From NCBI RefSeq assembly GCF_000002865.3, contig NW_001865052.1, forward strand, positions 704,409 through 768,408: a stretch of 64,000 nt of DNA, written 5' to 3'. Shown piece by piece: positions 23,201 through 33,826 of the stretch. The notes beneath the pieces are model-generated. The model ran no database searches, was not told where the DNA came from, and was given only the letters and a program-made list of their open reading frames with translations. Within the stretch, counting starts at the first letter, position 1, and each line of letters opens with the position of its first letter. Position numbers and translations under genes: made by a program. This DNA is from Monosiga brevicollis MX1. Taxonomy: Eukaryota; Opisthokonta; Choanoflagellata; Craspedida; Salpingoecidae.

Positions 23201-24764
23201 ACCAGCTCTTGCAGCCGGATTGTCTGAAAATCGATGCTCTATTTGGTTGCAAGTGTCACAAAGGTCAGCCAAAGCAGGCATAATGAGCCGGGGCAGAGCT
23301 GGTGCGATCCCCGGTGACGGTGCGATCTCCAGAGACTGCATCTCCGGTACCAGCTCTTGCAGCTAGGCAGTTACAGACAAGGTGCAACCTGAGTGCGAGG
23401 ACTGCCGCGGCTCGGCACAAACGAGCGACTCTGGCAGCCGTCGGTGGCGCACTTTGACGGCGTTGCATATTTACCTACGACAAAACCCACGTCGGATTGT
23501 GATGAAGCTTGGGCGTACGCGCCAAGTTTGAATCGCGAGGCGTATGTTAGCATGACCCAGACTGGGCACTTTTGACCTACCCTCAGCGAGCGCCAGGACA
23601 GTTTCTTCACCGCAATGGTTGCAGATGAAGCAGAGGCGGACAGGTAGGGGCTTGACAGAGCCGACGCGCACAACTGTGCCTTTGATGCCCACAAACTTGC
23701 CAATGACATTGGATTTGAGCTTGCGCAGCGGCGTGATGGGACCGAAACGGCTCACTCTGACAGGCGGCAGAGGTCGAGGACCATGTGAGGAGGCGGACAT
23801 GCGGTCACGCGGCGCTGGATGCTCGGGGAGACCCACCGCACGTCGATACAAGGCCAATTCCAATGGGGGACCAAGTCGATTTGCTCACGCTGCGCATTGC
23901 GAGCGGTTGCATACGCCTAACGTCGGAAGTCATCGGTGGCATGTAAGAGGGTGGCGACATGATGTACAAGGCTGACAACACATGCGCTGGAGCTACCGGG
24001 GGTCCAGAGTGCTTTGCTCACCTGCCAAAAGGCCAAGCCTATGCAGCGCATGATCAGAGGCGCATCCTCCCGCATCTCCTCAGAGAGTGGGTCCAGGTCC
24101 TGTGAGGCCTGCTCTCGCTGGAGAAAGGTCTGCAGGCGGTCAAAGCAGACAATGACAACGTGGTGCTCCTCGACGGACTTCTGCGGGCGAGGAAAAGATG
24201 AGAAAAGGGTGAAGGAAAAGACTTCAGTCACACCCAACAGGAAAGCGTTGGCTCTATTGCTGACCTGGTAGAAATGATCCGAAAATTGCTCAAAGAACAG
24301 ACGACACTCCTGAATGAGTGTGCGATAGGGAAAGCCATCATCGTAGGCTGTCAAGTCAAAAAAAATACCCAGCGATTTTTATCGGAACTGAGTTGCCAGT
24401 ACACGCAGATCTAAGGACCAAGGTGGATGGATGGAGAAGGCGTACGCACGCTCGGGAGCAAAGTACAAATTCCATCCCGGACAGGCCGGGCACTCTTCCT
24501 CCTGCAAGCGACGGTCTACCATGGATTGACGATGACCCTGCTCAGCACAACAGGCGAAACAAGAAGGTTCGACACCAAGCGTCGGGTCGTCTTCGCACAC
24601 GTACCGATATCATTGAAGCAGGTACCAGTCGTGCTTAGCTGACTGCGCAACGAGCTCAGCGCTGATGCTTCGGAGCGGGCGCCGCGGAAAGCGCCACGGC
24701 CACGCCCGCGCGACCGCCCGCCGCTGCCACGGCCTCGTCGTGCGCCGCCACGCCCTGACATCAT
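20240..24764 (-). CDS. MCM8: MCM8 DNA helicase
   Basis: This gene of about 14 or more exons starts at 24764 (or the next Met at 24761) with an RG-rich leader ([17 protein letters not shown]), as in animal MCM8. An OB-fold segment ([20 protein letters not shown]) with a CxxC zinc ribbon (CFICNHCG) lies near 23600-23770. [13 protein letters not shown] lies near 23150. The AAA+ core has Walker [10 protein letters not shown] near 22485-22510, the MCM8 hallmark [20 protein letters not shown] near 22290-22350, Walker [12 protein letters not shown] near 22200-22230, and the arginine finger [14 protein letters not shown] near 21790-21840. [21 protein letters not shown] lies near 20950-21030. The last exon (20240-20338) ends in [13 protein letters not shown], the winged-helix tail. 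MCM8 acts with MCM9 in homologous recombination and crosslink repair. Exact junctions were not all resolved. Confidence 0.9.
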
Positions 24765-25149
24765 CGATCACAGAACAAGACAGCGCGAATGATCAGCCAC
24801 GCCACGATAAGCACACAAGTCCCACCACCGTGACCACCATGCGCCTGCATTTGTTACCGCTATTGCCGCTCATTTTGTGCCGTGCGCCGCCTGCACTCGC
24901 GCGCCCGCTGCCGTCAACCGCGGCCTTTTGAAGCAAAGACACAATGGGAAACAAAAACCGTTTTTTATTCTTCTTCTCCTTTTTGTGTTCTGTCGACAAA
25001 TGCTTCAATGCTTTTGGCGGGAGAAACAAAACAAACTTGTCCAGACAGGTTTCTCTCACTTTGCCTCTCTCTCTCTCTCTCTCTCTCTCTCATCTCTCTC
25101 AGTCTCTCTCTCTCGGTTGCTTGAACACGGACAGAGGAAACCAGGGACA
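24765..25149. promoter_or_regulatory. Divergent promoter region MCM8/CSN7
   Basis: About 385 bases separate the start codons of two divergent genes, so both promoters must lie here. The segment includes a T-rich stretch near 24960-24985 and a (CT)n tract at about 25064-25115 on the CSN7 sense strand, 35 bases before its ATG. No other motif is clear. Confidence 0.5.
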
Positions 25150-26768
25150 ATGGCGGCGGCCAGTGGACTGGAGCGGTATCTGTTGGCGGCAAAGGATGTG
25201 CGGGGGGCGGCTGGACCGGGCTTTATTGAGCAGGTGGATTTGCATTCAAGCTTGTCCATGCTCTGCCCTGGTTATTGCATTTGCAGAAGAGGTGGCTTGC
25301 GTGCATTCATTGGCGTTTGGGTTTAGGTGACGAGTGCGCCAGACGTCTATGTGTTTCAAGAGGTGCTGGATCTACCCCAGTTCCAAGCTTTGCGCGAGAG
25401 TGAGCATGCATCCCACCTACAACTGCTCGAAATTTTTGCCTACGGCACGCTCGCCGACTACACCGGTCTGTCACAACTCTGAAACTCGTTTGCTGTGCTG
25501 CTTGGTCACACACCCGTGCCTCACCGTGCCCCCTGCCCGCTTTCCCCCTGCCCCTGCGCCATGCCCTGTGCTGACTGCTGCCCTTGCCTGGACAATTTGC
25601 ACAGCGGCACAGGCTAAGCTACCAGCTATCAATGAGGCCCAGCGACGCAAACTCCAGCTGCTCTCGATCGTCACACTCTGCAGCGCCCAGAAGGTGAGAT
25701 TGAGCTCGAATCCATGTGCACCTACAACGCCTTCCTCAACCCGCTCACATGCGCATATCATAGGCACCTTCTTATGGTGTGCTCATGGAGGCCGCCGATG
25801 TCCACGAAGTCCGGAAACTTGAGGTACACCTGTTGACCTACTATTTTTTTTTAAAAAAAATTTCCGTGACTTGCTGGCACCCAAGTTTTGAGCTCCATCG
25901 CGAGAAGCCAAAGCTTGCGTACAAGCAACCTCAGCAGCATGACACTGCTTGATCCTGATTGTTTTGTTCGACAGGATCTCTTGATTGCAGCCATCGAAAT
26001 TGGCCTCCTCGAGGCCAAGCTCGATCAAGCTCAGAGTCAGGTGAGCTTTGATTTTCACCGCCACCAAAGCCTCGTGCGCGTCATGCTAACCCTGCGTCTC
26101 TGTCAAATGCCTTTTATCACGCTCAGGTTCATGTGCGCAGCACCGTGAGTCGGGACGTCAAAGCTGGCGAAGTCACACGCATGCATAGCGTTATGAAACA
26201 ATGGCAAGTTACATGACTGTCTTTCTCACTCAGCCTGCCAAACTGCAAGCGGCGCAGTGGGGGCCTCGCTTGTCTTTTGTGCGGACTTTTCTTTTTTCGT
26301 TTGTCGTCTTATTCTTAAACATATCCACTTGTAGGAGCCAAGCCATTGCCAATGCGCGCGCTGAACTTGAGACGCGAATGAAGGAGGGTGACCGCATCAA
26401 GGCGGAGCGCCAAGACGCCGACAGGGCGCTGGCCGAGTCTGTACGTTCTCATTGACCCTTGCTGCCGTTCCGCCTTGGCTCACACCAGCCCTCGTTGCAA
26501 CCACGTTGCTTTGCATTAGATTCAACAAAACACCGACAAGTACCGCGATGAGTTGATGCGCATGGGCCACATGGCAGCCCAGGCCAGCCTACCCCCGGCC
26601 CCCCGCTCGTATGTCTGCCTTGCCCGTGTGCCAGCGTGCTGTCGCTGAAACATTCCCCATTGTGTGAAAATACTGCCCCCCAATGGCTCATGGTGAATCT
26701 ACGGCGGGTCCGCACGACAATTCAGCAGGCGGAATCGCACCGTGGACAATTCGACCTTTAACTCTTGA
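25150..26768 (+). CDS. COPS7: COP9 signalosome subunit 7
   Basis: Nine exons (25150-25233, 25327-25465, 25605-25693, 25764-25823, 25975-26040, 26127-26203, 26335-26440, 26520-26608, 26726-26768) give 250 residues. The match to CSN7 runs through the PCI domain: MAAASGLERYLLAAKDVRGA, VYVFQEVLDLPQ, LLEIFAYGTLADYT, RRKLQLLSIVTLCSAQK, YGVLMEA, and VSRDVKAGEVTRMHSVMKQW before a C-terminal coiled coil. The COP9 signalosome removes NEDD8 from cullins; CSN7 is a scaffold subunit. Intron 6 uses a GC donor (GCAAGT after 26203), which is the only choice that keeps the frame. The last exon (RNRTVDNSTFNS then stop) follows a CAGCAG acceptor and is the least certain part. Confidence 0.9.
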
Positions 26769-26795
26769 ACAAGACAACGCGCTCGCATTGCCTCG

Positions 26796-26800
<5 letters not shown>

Positions 26801-26857
<57 letters not shown>
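26801..26857 (+). repeat. (AC)n microsatellite
   Basis: About 28 uninterrupted AC dinucleotides lie just downstream of the proposed CSN7 stop, followed by a pyrimidine-rich stretch to about 26945. The tract is likely in the 3' UTR or spacer. Confidence 0.95.
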
Positions 26858-26858
<1 letters not shown>

Positions 26859-27407
26859 CTCCCCGCCTCTCCCAGCCTCTCCCTTTCTTTTTCTCCCTTT
26901 GTTCTTTCTCTTTCTCTCTCTTTCTGTCCTTTCCTCCTTTTCTTCTTACGGGGTTGTCGTCGTTGTTCCATGATCGATGCAGGCTTGCTTGTTGTTCTAT
27001 GGCGTGTCCTTTATTCCTCAACACTGCGTGTTTTGCAATCTGATTGTTCCCAATTGTAGTGATGTTGTCCTGCTGTACTTTGGATTGTTGTGCCTGGCCT
27101 TCGTCGGCCCTGAATTTTGTTTGCTTGGGAATTGGATCTCATCCGAAATGCTCCTGTGCGTAATGTGCCTGAATACTTTGAAAATCAGAAAATGGCAGCG
27201 GTGCAGCAGAGCTGGTGGCTGCATGATCAGATGAAGTTACAGTTACAGCGCAAGCGCTCTCAATTTATCTGGTGACAACTATGGTTTCTCACACTTGGAA
27301 CACTCTTTTCGAGTCCAAGAGCCTTCAGGCTCAATCAGAGCAAAAAAGAAGAGACGATAATCACATTAGACATGAACGGGGATGAATCAACATACAGCTG
27401 CTCCTCT
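26858..27407. other. Convergent spacer, no supported gene
   Basis: A pyrimidine-rich block (26858-26945) is followed by T/G-rich sequence. An 85-codon frame from 26977 is Cys/Leu/Phe-rich and has no recognisable domain. It could be a further CSN7 3' exon or UTR, but I see no support for coding. Confidence 0.45.
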
Positions 27408-28059
27408 TTACTTGCCAGTGCGCTGCTTGTGCATGTGGTTCATACGGTGATGATCCATGATGGGCGCGCCCTTGCCGCCAATCTGAGCACGCTGCAGCTT
27501 CTCCGACTTGAGGGCGTGGGGCTGGCCAGAATGCTCGGCATTCGTGGGATCGTGGCGGAGTCGGTTCAGCTGGGCACGAGGGGCCTCCTTGTTGAGCTTT
27601 TCCAGCTTGTCAGACTGTTTCTTAATAGCCTCTTGTCGCAGGTTCTGTCGATGACGCGTCACAGGTGAGTTGAGGGAGGGATTCACGACTGTTGTGACGA
27701 GGAAGGTAGCGGGCTCAATGGCCGCGCACGCCAAAGCCTGGCGCGACGTGTACACTTACCAGGTCCTGTGAAGGATTACCCGTGGATGGGTCGTGCATGG
27801 CCTCGGGGCCGTGCGCATCATGATCCACTGGCTCGGGATGGTAATGGTGATGAATCACAGGATGACGTTGGCCGGCCACCTACAAAAGCAATGTGAGCTG
27901 CGTTCAAACCAGACTGGTGACGCTTGGGTAACGAGCTGCATGAGCCAAACCTACCTTGCGTGCAGGGGGGTGTGAAAGGTTCTCGGCGGGGCTGGACTTG
28001 TCCTCGCGGATGTTGTGCGATGTGTTGCCAATGGTCGAGGAGTTTGAAACTTGCGCCAT
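27408..28059 (-). CDS. Small His-rich hydrophilic protein, unrecognised
   Basis: Three exons (complement 27408-27644, 27760-27879, 27955-28059) with matching phases and good GT/AG sites give 153 residues. I do not recognise a family. The middle is rich in His, Pro and Asp (HPVIHHHYHPEPVDHDAHGP). The C-terminal half is Lys/Gln/Arg-rich and probably helical (RQEAIKKQSDKLEKLNKEAP). It ends in another His/Met cluster (MDHHRMNHMHKQRTGK). There is no signal peptide or membrane segment. The His clusters might bind metal ions, but this is only a guess. The coherent splicing argues that it is a real gene. Confidence 0.6.
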
Positions 28060-28991
28060 AGTGCTGGTCTAAAGGATTTTCCAATAGCAAAAAAAGGGTC
28101 TGGTCTAGTTCTGGTAAACGTTTCTTGTTGAGCTACTTGAACTTTGTTCGAGATGTGGTAAAATGCCACTTCCCGCTGCAGCTAGCCCATATATAGACAG
28201 GTGGCTACCGGAAGGCTCCTCCGATTTGACCTGGTTGCCAGCAGAGGCGTGGTGGTGGATGTTAGTTGATTGGCCATGAACGCAGCAGTGGACCAAGTCG
28301 GGCGGGAGGTACCCTTCTGCCCTCATCACCATCAGCGCACAATCATACATGGCCAACGTTAATCGTGTGTCCGCCTGGCCCTCATGTCCTGGTTTGAAGA
28401 CCAAGGCTTACCAAAGGACTACCAAAGGGGGCACCCGTCGGTTGGATGAAGAAGTGAAGATAGGAGTCGATCAAGCAAAAGAGGCCAGCGACCTCCACAC
28501 TGGCAACGATGATGGCTCGTTCGGCTCACCATCACCGATTCTGATCATGGCATGGCTCCAGTCCACAGCATGTTCGCTCGCAACCCAGCGGTTGCACGAC
28601 CTCCCCTCGATCCGACCCATGCCCCCAAGCCCACACCATGACGACCCTTTAGACGCCCATATGCGCGTCCGCACGATCCCATCAAGCACCATCAAGTTTA
28701 AATTGTTGAATAACTGCCACAATCACCATCCACACTCGCAAAACGGCTCCACCGCCATCACACCGGTCCGTGCTGACAATTCCATCCCATGGTCTTCAAG
28801 ACTTTTTTGCTACAGCTTCTTCCACTTCTTCTCCATCTTCCTTGACCTTCTTTGCACTTTAAGGTCTTTGCTTCTGCATTCCCTTCTTCGTCTTCTTCTT
28901 CGTTTCCCCCTTCTTCTTTTCCGCTTCAGCTTCATCATACAGATACAGCGGTAAGAATCGTGCCCTAAACTTCGATTGTCAGAATGTCAGA
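28060..28991. other. Divergent spacer upstream of PIG-A
   Basis: This region holds the promoters of the leftward His-rich gene and the rightward PIG-A gene. A strongly pyrimidine-rich stretch (TTC/CTT-rich) covers about 28800-28940 on the PIG-A sense strand. A 201-codon frame crosses the segment but is low in complexity at its end and matches nothing I know, so I do not call it. Confidence 0.45.
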
Positions 28992-31058
28992 ATGTCAGAT
29001 TATTGCGGTTCGCCGGAGATGGCGGTCGGCCCGCAGACTTGGCGGGTGGCCCTCGTCTGCGATTTCTGCCATCCTAATCTGGGCGGGATTGAGAGCCACT
29101 TGATTCGGCTTTCGGAGCAACTGTGCTCAGCTGGACACCATGTGCGTGGAGCGTGGGTGGGCATCATGCCGCCCAACCCTGCCTTGAGTGCTGGTGCTCA
29201 TCTGGTGTATGCTGGATTTGCGCGCAGGTTGTCATCATCACCCACAGCTACGCCGGCTTTCGCGGTCGATGGCAGTGGCCCAACGGCGTGATCCTGTATT
29301 ATCTTCCGCTCTGGACCATTGCCGGCCAGGTAGCGTGGAACGGCCATTTTGTTGATCCCGCCGTTACCTGCCGCCGCCTCGACCGCGATTCACCACCGTG
29401 CCGCTGTTCATGGCATTGCCCATCAGAACACGGTACCTTTTGTGTTTCAAGCTACACCCTTTCTTCGCTATGTATTTGAGCATGAACGCATCCAACTTGT
29501 CCATGGCCACTCGGCCTTCTCGACTCTCTGCCACGAAGCCATGCTGACAGCCCAAGTCCTTGGCCTACCGGTGCGTGTTCCACCCCCCATGGTGCGCTTT
29601 GAGGGCCGACCTTGACCGGAATGTGCAACCGCTCCGTGTTGTAGAACGTGTACACCGACCACAGCCTCGTTGATCTGGAGGCTTGGCACAGCTTTCTGCT
29701 GAATGGCCTTCTACACATTACCATACGTGGTGCCGCCCAAGCCATCTCCGTCTCCAACGCCAGGTCTGTTGCCGTCGCCCAACCCAGAAGCTGATAAACA
29801 ACGGTTCCCACTTATCCTTCGTATACACCACACAATATAACAAGCGTGGCTTCTCACCAGTCGATGCACCTTGACTGCACAGCAAGGAAAACCTAGCCCT
29901 GCGCACGCTGATGGATCCGCGACGGATCTGGGTCATTCCCAACGCCGTGGAGGCCGATCACTTTCGCCCTGCCAGTCAACCCCCATCCTTGAAAAATGGC
30001 CCCGTCATTGTGGTCGTGAGCCGCCTCTACCCGCGCAAGGGTGTGGGTCTCTTGGCCACGGTAAGCTCGCTTGATGCGCCACCCGGCTGAACTTTGGTGC
30101 GGACGCATCGGGGCCTTAGTCAGCATCTACCGCTTCTTGCTGCCGCAGGTCCTGCCCAAAGTCTTGGCTGCTCGTTTGGACGTGACCGTTTTGATTGGTG
30201 GTGATGGCCCGCTGCGCGTGCAGTTGGAGGAGATGCGCGAACGCCATCAGCTTGAAGACCGCGTCCGTCTCCTCGGTTCGGTGCCTCATCAAGAGGTGGC
30301 CGCACTGCTGCGCCGCGGACACCTCTTTCTCAATTGCTCCCAGACAGAAGCGTTTTGCATGGCCGTAGTGGAAGCCGTCAGCTGCGGGCTCTTGGCTGTC
30401 AGCACCAACGTTGGAGGCATTCCTGAAATTCTGCCGTCCGACATGCTCATCCTAGCCGAGCCTACGACTGCAGGTCTGTTGCCCATCCCCTTGCCCCCTC
30501 CCGTCAATATGCCTGCTTGAATGGAGTTGCCTCCGCTGTGCACCGTTCATTACGATTGAAACCTTTTGTATAGCTTTGGTGGAAGCCACGCTGCAAGGCC
30601 TGGATCAACTCACGCAGGTGTGGCTGGCAACGCACCCCAGCCTCTCTTCGAATCAATGTGTTTTTCGGTTTCCTAACGTGGAATTGGTTTTGATCGTAGA
30701 ACCCTCCGGCGCTGGCATCCTTCCATGATCGAGTGCGAGCGTACTACAGTTGGCGGGACGTCATGCAGCGCACACTCTGTGTCTATCGCGAAGCCATGCA
30801 TTTTCCCCCGGTACGTTTCATCCTCCATTCGCACACGCTCTGACGCCAAAATCCAGGTCCCAAAAGTCGAGAACCTCACACTCGGTGCGGCAGGCACTGA
30901 ATCATCGGCAGCCCAACCCCATGACGCTGGGCGCTCGTATTGCCCGCCTGTGGCTATTGCTCTGCGTGCGCATTATGCTCCTTTGGGGTGCCTTGTTGGC
31001 GCCCCTTGTGCGCTACCTCCTGGCCGCACCACCGGGCACCCCATCCCCTGGGTCTTGA
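28992..31058 (+). CDS. PIGA: PIG-A, catalytic subunit of GPI-GlcNAc transferase
   Basis: Nine exons (28992-29141, 29228-29329, 29427-29570, 29645-29763, 29883-30060, 30149-30473, 30574-30617, 30700-30810, 30894-31058) give 445 residues. The GT4-type glycosyltransferase matches animal PIG-A along its length: VCDFCHPNLGGIESHLIRLS, VVIITHSYAG, NVYTDHSLVD, WVIPNAVEADHF, VVVSRLYPRKGVGLL, LIGGDGPLRVQLEEMRERHQ and TEAFCMAVVEAVSCGL with VGGIPEILP. The last exon carries the C-terminal membrane helix (WLLLCVRIMLLWGALLAPLV). The enzyme transfers GlcNAc to phosphatidylinositol on the cytosolic face of the ER, the first step of GPI-anchor synthesis. Another ATG eight bases upstream is out of frame. Confidence 0.95.
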
Positions 31059-31120
31059 CCCCATGAGCTGGCAAATGCCGCATCAGGTCGGCTCACGCCC
31101 TCAGGCTCCGGACACACCAA

Positions 31121-31174
31121 CTAGTGTGGCCCAGGTGCCGCAATGCGACTAATGTGGCCCAGGTGCCGCAATGC
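31121..31174. repeat. 28-bp direct duplication
   Basis: Two near-identical 28-base units sit side by side; each contains TGTGGCCCAGGTGCCGCAAT (first unit from 31125, second from 31153). They lie in the spacer after PIG-A. No function is evident. Confidence 0.85.
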
Positions 31175-31355
31175 TCCCTCTGTGAGGTACTCAAAGCGAG
31201 TAGGTGCAACGTGGTGCCCAAGCATCCTTCTGCACTTTCAATCTGAAGACAAAATTCAAGTGTTAATTCCTATGGCTAAGCTCGAAAACCCTCTTGGTGA
31301 CCTTGGGGCGAAATGGACCGGACGAGCAGCACCCGCACAGAAACGAGCGAGCAGT

Positions 31356-32683
31356 TCACACGCCAGGCTCGCCGCCATCGGTATCTAAGACCCGCGCAGC
31401 GGGTTCAGGGGTAGGCGGAAGCGAGATGCCCCCATTGTGTAGCTGGTCGCGCAGGCGGCGCAGCCGAGATCGTTTGGCTGCGGTCAGCTTGTGTGGGTTG
31501 CTGTCGTCGTCCTCCAAGGCCTCGATCAGGGCCTGCAAGTGATATTGAGTCCAATCACCCAAAAAGTCGCCATAAAGGTTGCACATGTTGTACTTGGCAG
31601 CGGGTACCCCCAGCGCGACCAAGGAGCCCAAGAGCTGCACGCTCCAACACAGACCGAGGGTGAGGTCCATCTACCAAATGTGCTGGAGGCATGTCTTGGT
31701 ATTTTTTTTTTTTTGTTTGTTCGTTTTTTGTTTGTTTTGCGAAAAAGCACACTTGCATCACCGTACCTCGCGCCCATGAGCCGACAGCAAGTTTCGGCGC
31801 AGCAGGTCACCAACCAAGCTGTGAGATGGGAGCAGCGTGAGCTATTCGGCGCCATGCTTGGCTTTTGACAATGGTTCGCCAATGGTTCGCCAGCAACCGA
31901 ACAATACCTGTGTGACCAGAGGCAGAGAATTTTGAAGCTGTCCTCTACTGCATCATCCGCAAAGCGGGCGATAAAATGAACAGGCTGCAGGTAGCGTGGC
32001 TCTGACGGGAAGGTCTCCACCCTAACGAGACGCACAAGCCACAGCCAGGGTCAGTGAGAAACTCGAACCGGAAAGGGTCACACACACACACACACACACA
32101 CACACATCAAAACAGCGCCATGAAGGACATCAAGGCACTTTTCATCACAGTGAGGCGAACAACCGATGCTGCATTCAAGCTGCATTCAAGTTTCTCTGGC
32201 CGAGGGTAAAGGCAAGCAGGCGTGGGAACAATGGCCGCCCTCAACTGACCCAAAGGTGGCGGCCATCTGACCGAGCGCCAGGCTCACAGCGTCACCAGCG
32301 CGATCGCTGACGGCATCGCAAGTAGTGTATAGCATCAGAGCCAGAGAATAGCCGGACAGTCGAGCAAGTCGAAAGTCGGATGCTCCCACCACACTCCACC
32401 CTGCTGCGTAGCTCGCGGCCACGCAAGCCACCTTGACACCATCCTCCGTCACGTCGTCTGCCGAGGTGGCCAGAAAGTCCACAAGAGCAAATAGATCTTC
32501 AAGAAAGGCCACCGGCGGAAGAGGCACCGCCTCCGGTGGGGAGGGTGGAAAGCGCAGCTCACGGCGCCGCTGGGGATTGTACCGCAAGTATGCGCTGTGC
32601 ATGATTGCCACCAACATGAAGAGACCAAAGATGTACAGCAGCGGCTTGGCGAGATTGCGCGACGAAGTGAAAATTCGCGCCAT
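31356..32683 (-). CDS. Two-helix membrane protein, unrecognised
   Basis: Four exons (complement 31356-31670, 31767-31818, 31908-32021, 32250-32683) with consistent phases give 304 residues. I do not recognise the family. Residues about 12-32 form a strong hydrophobic helix (PLLYIFGLFMLVAIMHSAYL) after a short basic N-terminus, as in a signal anchor. The exon-1 remainder is rich in Ala, Val and Asp and could form amphipathic helices. A second hydrophobic stretch (LCWSVQLLGSLVALGVP) begins the last exon. The C-terminal 60 residues are charged and Pro-rich. A distant link to peroxisomal PEX11-type proteins crossed my mind, but no motif supports it. Confidence 0.65.
32082..32105. repeat. Short (AC)n run in intron
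   Basis: About 12 AC dinucleotides lie inside intron 1 of the two-helix membrane gene. Confidence 0.9.
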
Positions 32684-33207
32684 GACGGCCCTTTGAAATT
32701 ATAATACTATCGCCGCAGTGGCGTTAATTTGGTTGTGTCGCTGGTTCCCACCGGCCCCCTGGACTCGCCCTCACCATTGGGTCAGGTATTCTCCAGTATC
32801 CCGCCCATCAAGCTGCCACTGCTGCCACCACCACTGCTGCCCGCCGCCACAGCAGTCACCCGAAAAGTCGTTGTCAACGAGTCGCAGTCGAAGAGTTCCG
32901 GCGCGAAATGTCAGCACGTTCCCCCACACACACAGAGTGTGATTTCACATGTCAGAAAAAAACATGGGCACTGCCTTCACCTCAACTCAATGTCATTTGT
33001 TCCTGCTATTCGATTATCCTTCAGCGTGTCATCCCTCACAAGACGTGGGAGCGGCTGCGCAAAAAAATTGAGATCAGATGTGAGTTTGTTTGGTTTTTTT
33101 TTTTTGCTTTTTTCACTCGTGTCGGTAAATTCCTCCTCATACCACACCACCCACCACCAACAACATGGCATATACACTACTGCCGGGCAAAGCGCCGAAG
33201 AAGGGCT
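32684..33207. other. Spacer between two leftward genes
   Basis: This region should hold the promoter of the two-helix membrane gene and the 3' UTR of the TBC/TLDc gene. A 160-codon + strand frame (32729-33211) is Ser/Pro/Leu-rich with a poly-Phe stretch and no recognisable domain, and I do not call it. Confidence 0.45.
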
Positions 33208-33780
33208 CTAATGACTCTCTTGAAATGCCCATACTTCCAGCCGAGAGATATTAAACGACTGCTCACCCTTGGGCACTAGAGAAGGGTTATTATAGGTGGG
33301 TGATGGAAATGAAAACCCCTTGGAGAAAGCTGCGTCCAGAGTGATGGCTGAACCCCGCGGTCCCCCGCCAATGCTCAGTTGATTCATGCTGCCGTGCATA
33401 AACTGGCTGGGCGGTTCGTCTCCCTCATAATCCTTGGTCAGCCCGGCCCATACATAGCATTTGCACGGCTTTAAGGAAAACACAAATGTTTCGCCGTTGC
33501 CAAAGTAACCCTCAGTACGAGTGCGACTGGACCTAAGGCAAGGCAAGAACGATCGCAACAGTGAGACCGCGACAAACAAGCGATGAAGGAGCACGTCACA
33601 GTGGGAGAATGTGCAGTCGAATCACCAACCAGGCAAACGTCAAAAAGGCGCCAAAGGAATGTCCTTGGTCTGTTCGAACCATCAGCAAAGTTGGAGCTTC
33701 GTTGCTACAGCGGCTATAGAACGTTGCCAGACTGTTGCCATCAAACACGCGCAGCGAAACGTTGCAGATGAGCAAGACAG

Positions 33781-33826
<46 letters not shown>

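Noticed and set aside
28349-28954. 201-codon + strand frame before PIG-A
   Set aside because: The C-terminal third is a translated TTC/CTT pyrimidine tract, and the frame lies in a divergent promoter region.
32729-33211. 160-codon + strand frame
   Set aside because: Low-complexity Ser/Pro/Leu composition with a poly-Phe stretch, no start context or domain, located in a normal spacer.
33781-33825. A45 as the tail of a retroposed element
   Set aside because: The flanks are a host intron with consistent exon phases; I saw no element body and no target-site duplication.
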